Below, piece after piece: positions 5,282 to 5,511 of a DNA stretch of 5,511 nt; within the stretch, counting starts at the first letter, position 1, and each line of letters starts with the position of its first letter. The stretch is taken from contig DAIDKG010000487.1 in assembly GCA_027450125.1 (NCBI GenBank), positions 1-5,511 of the forward strand. Direction: 5' to 3'. Under the pieces are notes generated by a model that saw only the letters and a program-made list of their open reading frames with translations, ran no database searches and was not told where the DNA came from. The position numbers and the translations under genes were made by a program. The stretch is from Bordetella sp. (GTDB lineage Bacteria > Pseudomonadota > Gammaproteobacteria > Burkholderiales > Burkholderiaceae_B).

Positions 5282-5511
5282 CGCCGCGTCATGGAAAATG
5301 AGCCCCACGGTATGGCGCCTGCCGTCATGAATGCAGGCGACGCCGTGGCGCGAGGTCGCCCTGCGCATGCCGCGCCGACCCGCGACAGGCCGTTGGTTGA
5401 CCGCAAACACCACCGCGTCGCCTTGGCGCAGCGGAACCACCTCGGCATGCTGTTCCTTTGCCATCGTCTGGGTCATGACGAATTCGCCGCCGACAAAATC
5501 CCGGCCCGGCT
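5279..5511 (-). CDS. 2OG-Fe(II) oxygenase family protein, C-terminal part of a paralogous copy (truncated by the window edge)
   Basis: The frame is open from the right edge to the TGA at 5279 and shows the last 76 full codons of a second Oxygenase-NA/COG3826-type protein. It begins PGRDFVGGEFVMT, equivalent to [13 protein letters not shown] of the complete copy. It then has VVPLRQGDAVVFAVNQRP, SRHG with the presumed distal iron-binding His, GRRHT with the presumed 2OG-binding Arg, and ends LIFHDAA as is usual for the family. About 36 of 76 aligned residues match the downstream copy, so the two are old tandem paralogues. The block between MT and VVPL is one residue shorter and does not match the EQRPRMQSR pattern kept by the complete copy. 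Internal ATG codons (for example 5476) are not credible starts, because conserved family sequence continues upstream of them. The HxD region lies outside the window, so activity cannot be judged. It is the first visible gene of the leftward operon. Confidence 0.85.
   Translation of the reverse strand, partial: PGRDFVGGEFVMTQTMAKEQHAEVVPLRQGDAVVFAVNQRPVAGRRGMRRATSRHGVACIHDGRRHTVGLIFHDAA

Noticed and set aside
5279..5476. Small separate gene starting at ATG 5476
   Set aside because: The frame continues upstream with family-conserved residues (PGRDFVGGEFV), so this ATG is internal to a gene cut by the window edge.

Overview
The window is a compact, GC-rich bacterial chromosome segment with tightly packed genes, short intergenic gaps and no mobile elements, tRNA or rRNA genes that I can see. 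Codon use and the style of the proteins suggest a betaproteobacterium of the Bordetella/Achromobacter (Alcaligenaceae) type. That assignment is inference from pattern recognition, not a search.

Left part (1-1684): a leftward pair, lldD (FMN-dependent L-lactate dehydrogenase) followed 25 bp downstream by the first 30 codons of a DedA-type membrane protein that runs off the left edge. A 120-bp divergent intergenic region separates lldD from acyP, a rightward acylphosphatase with both catalytic residues. It holds a candidate -10 box bracketed by an imperfect inverted repeat.

Middle (1685-3994): after a small convergent gap with a 7-bp hairpin comes a leftward amidase-signature hydrolase with an intact Lys-Ser-Ser triad. 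Divergent from it, across only 33 bp, is a calcineurin-like metallophosphoesterase with all its metal-site motifs.

Right part (3995-5511): a leftward, probably cotranscribed cluster. In transcription order it holds the C-terminal part of one 2OG-Fe(II) oxygenase of the Oxygenase-NA/COG3826 type (cut by the right edge), a second complete paralogue starting 9 bp later, and an NTF2-like (DUF1348) protein starting 11 bp after that. The two oxygenases share about 36 of 76 aligned C-terminal residues. The complete copy appears to lack the family's HxD iron motif at its usual place. The truncated copy has lost a different conserved block. This diverged tandem pair is the most interesting item in the window. 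A perfect 20-bp palindrome lies in the 3' end of the NTF2-like gene.

The remaining genes look like ordinary housekeeping or accessory metabolism: lactate use, acyl-phosphate hydrolysis, amide hydrolysis and phosphoester hydrolysis. No stretch longer than 300 bp lacks a gene.
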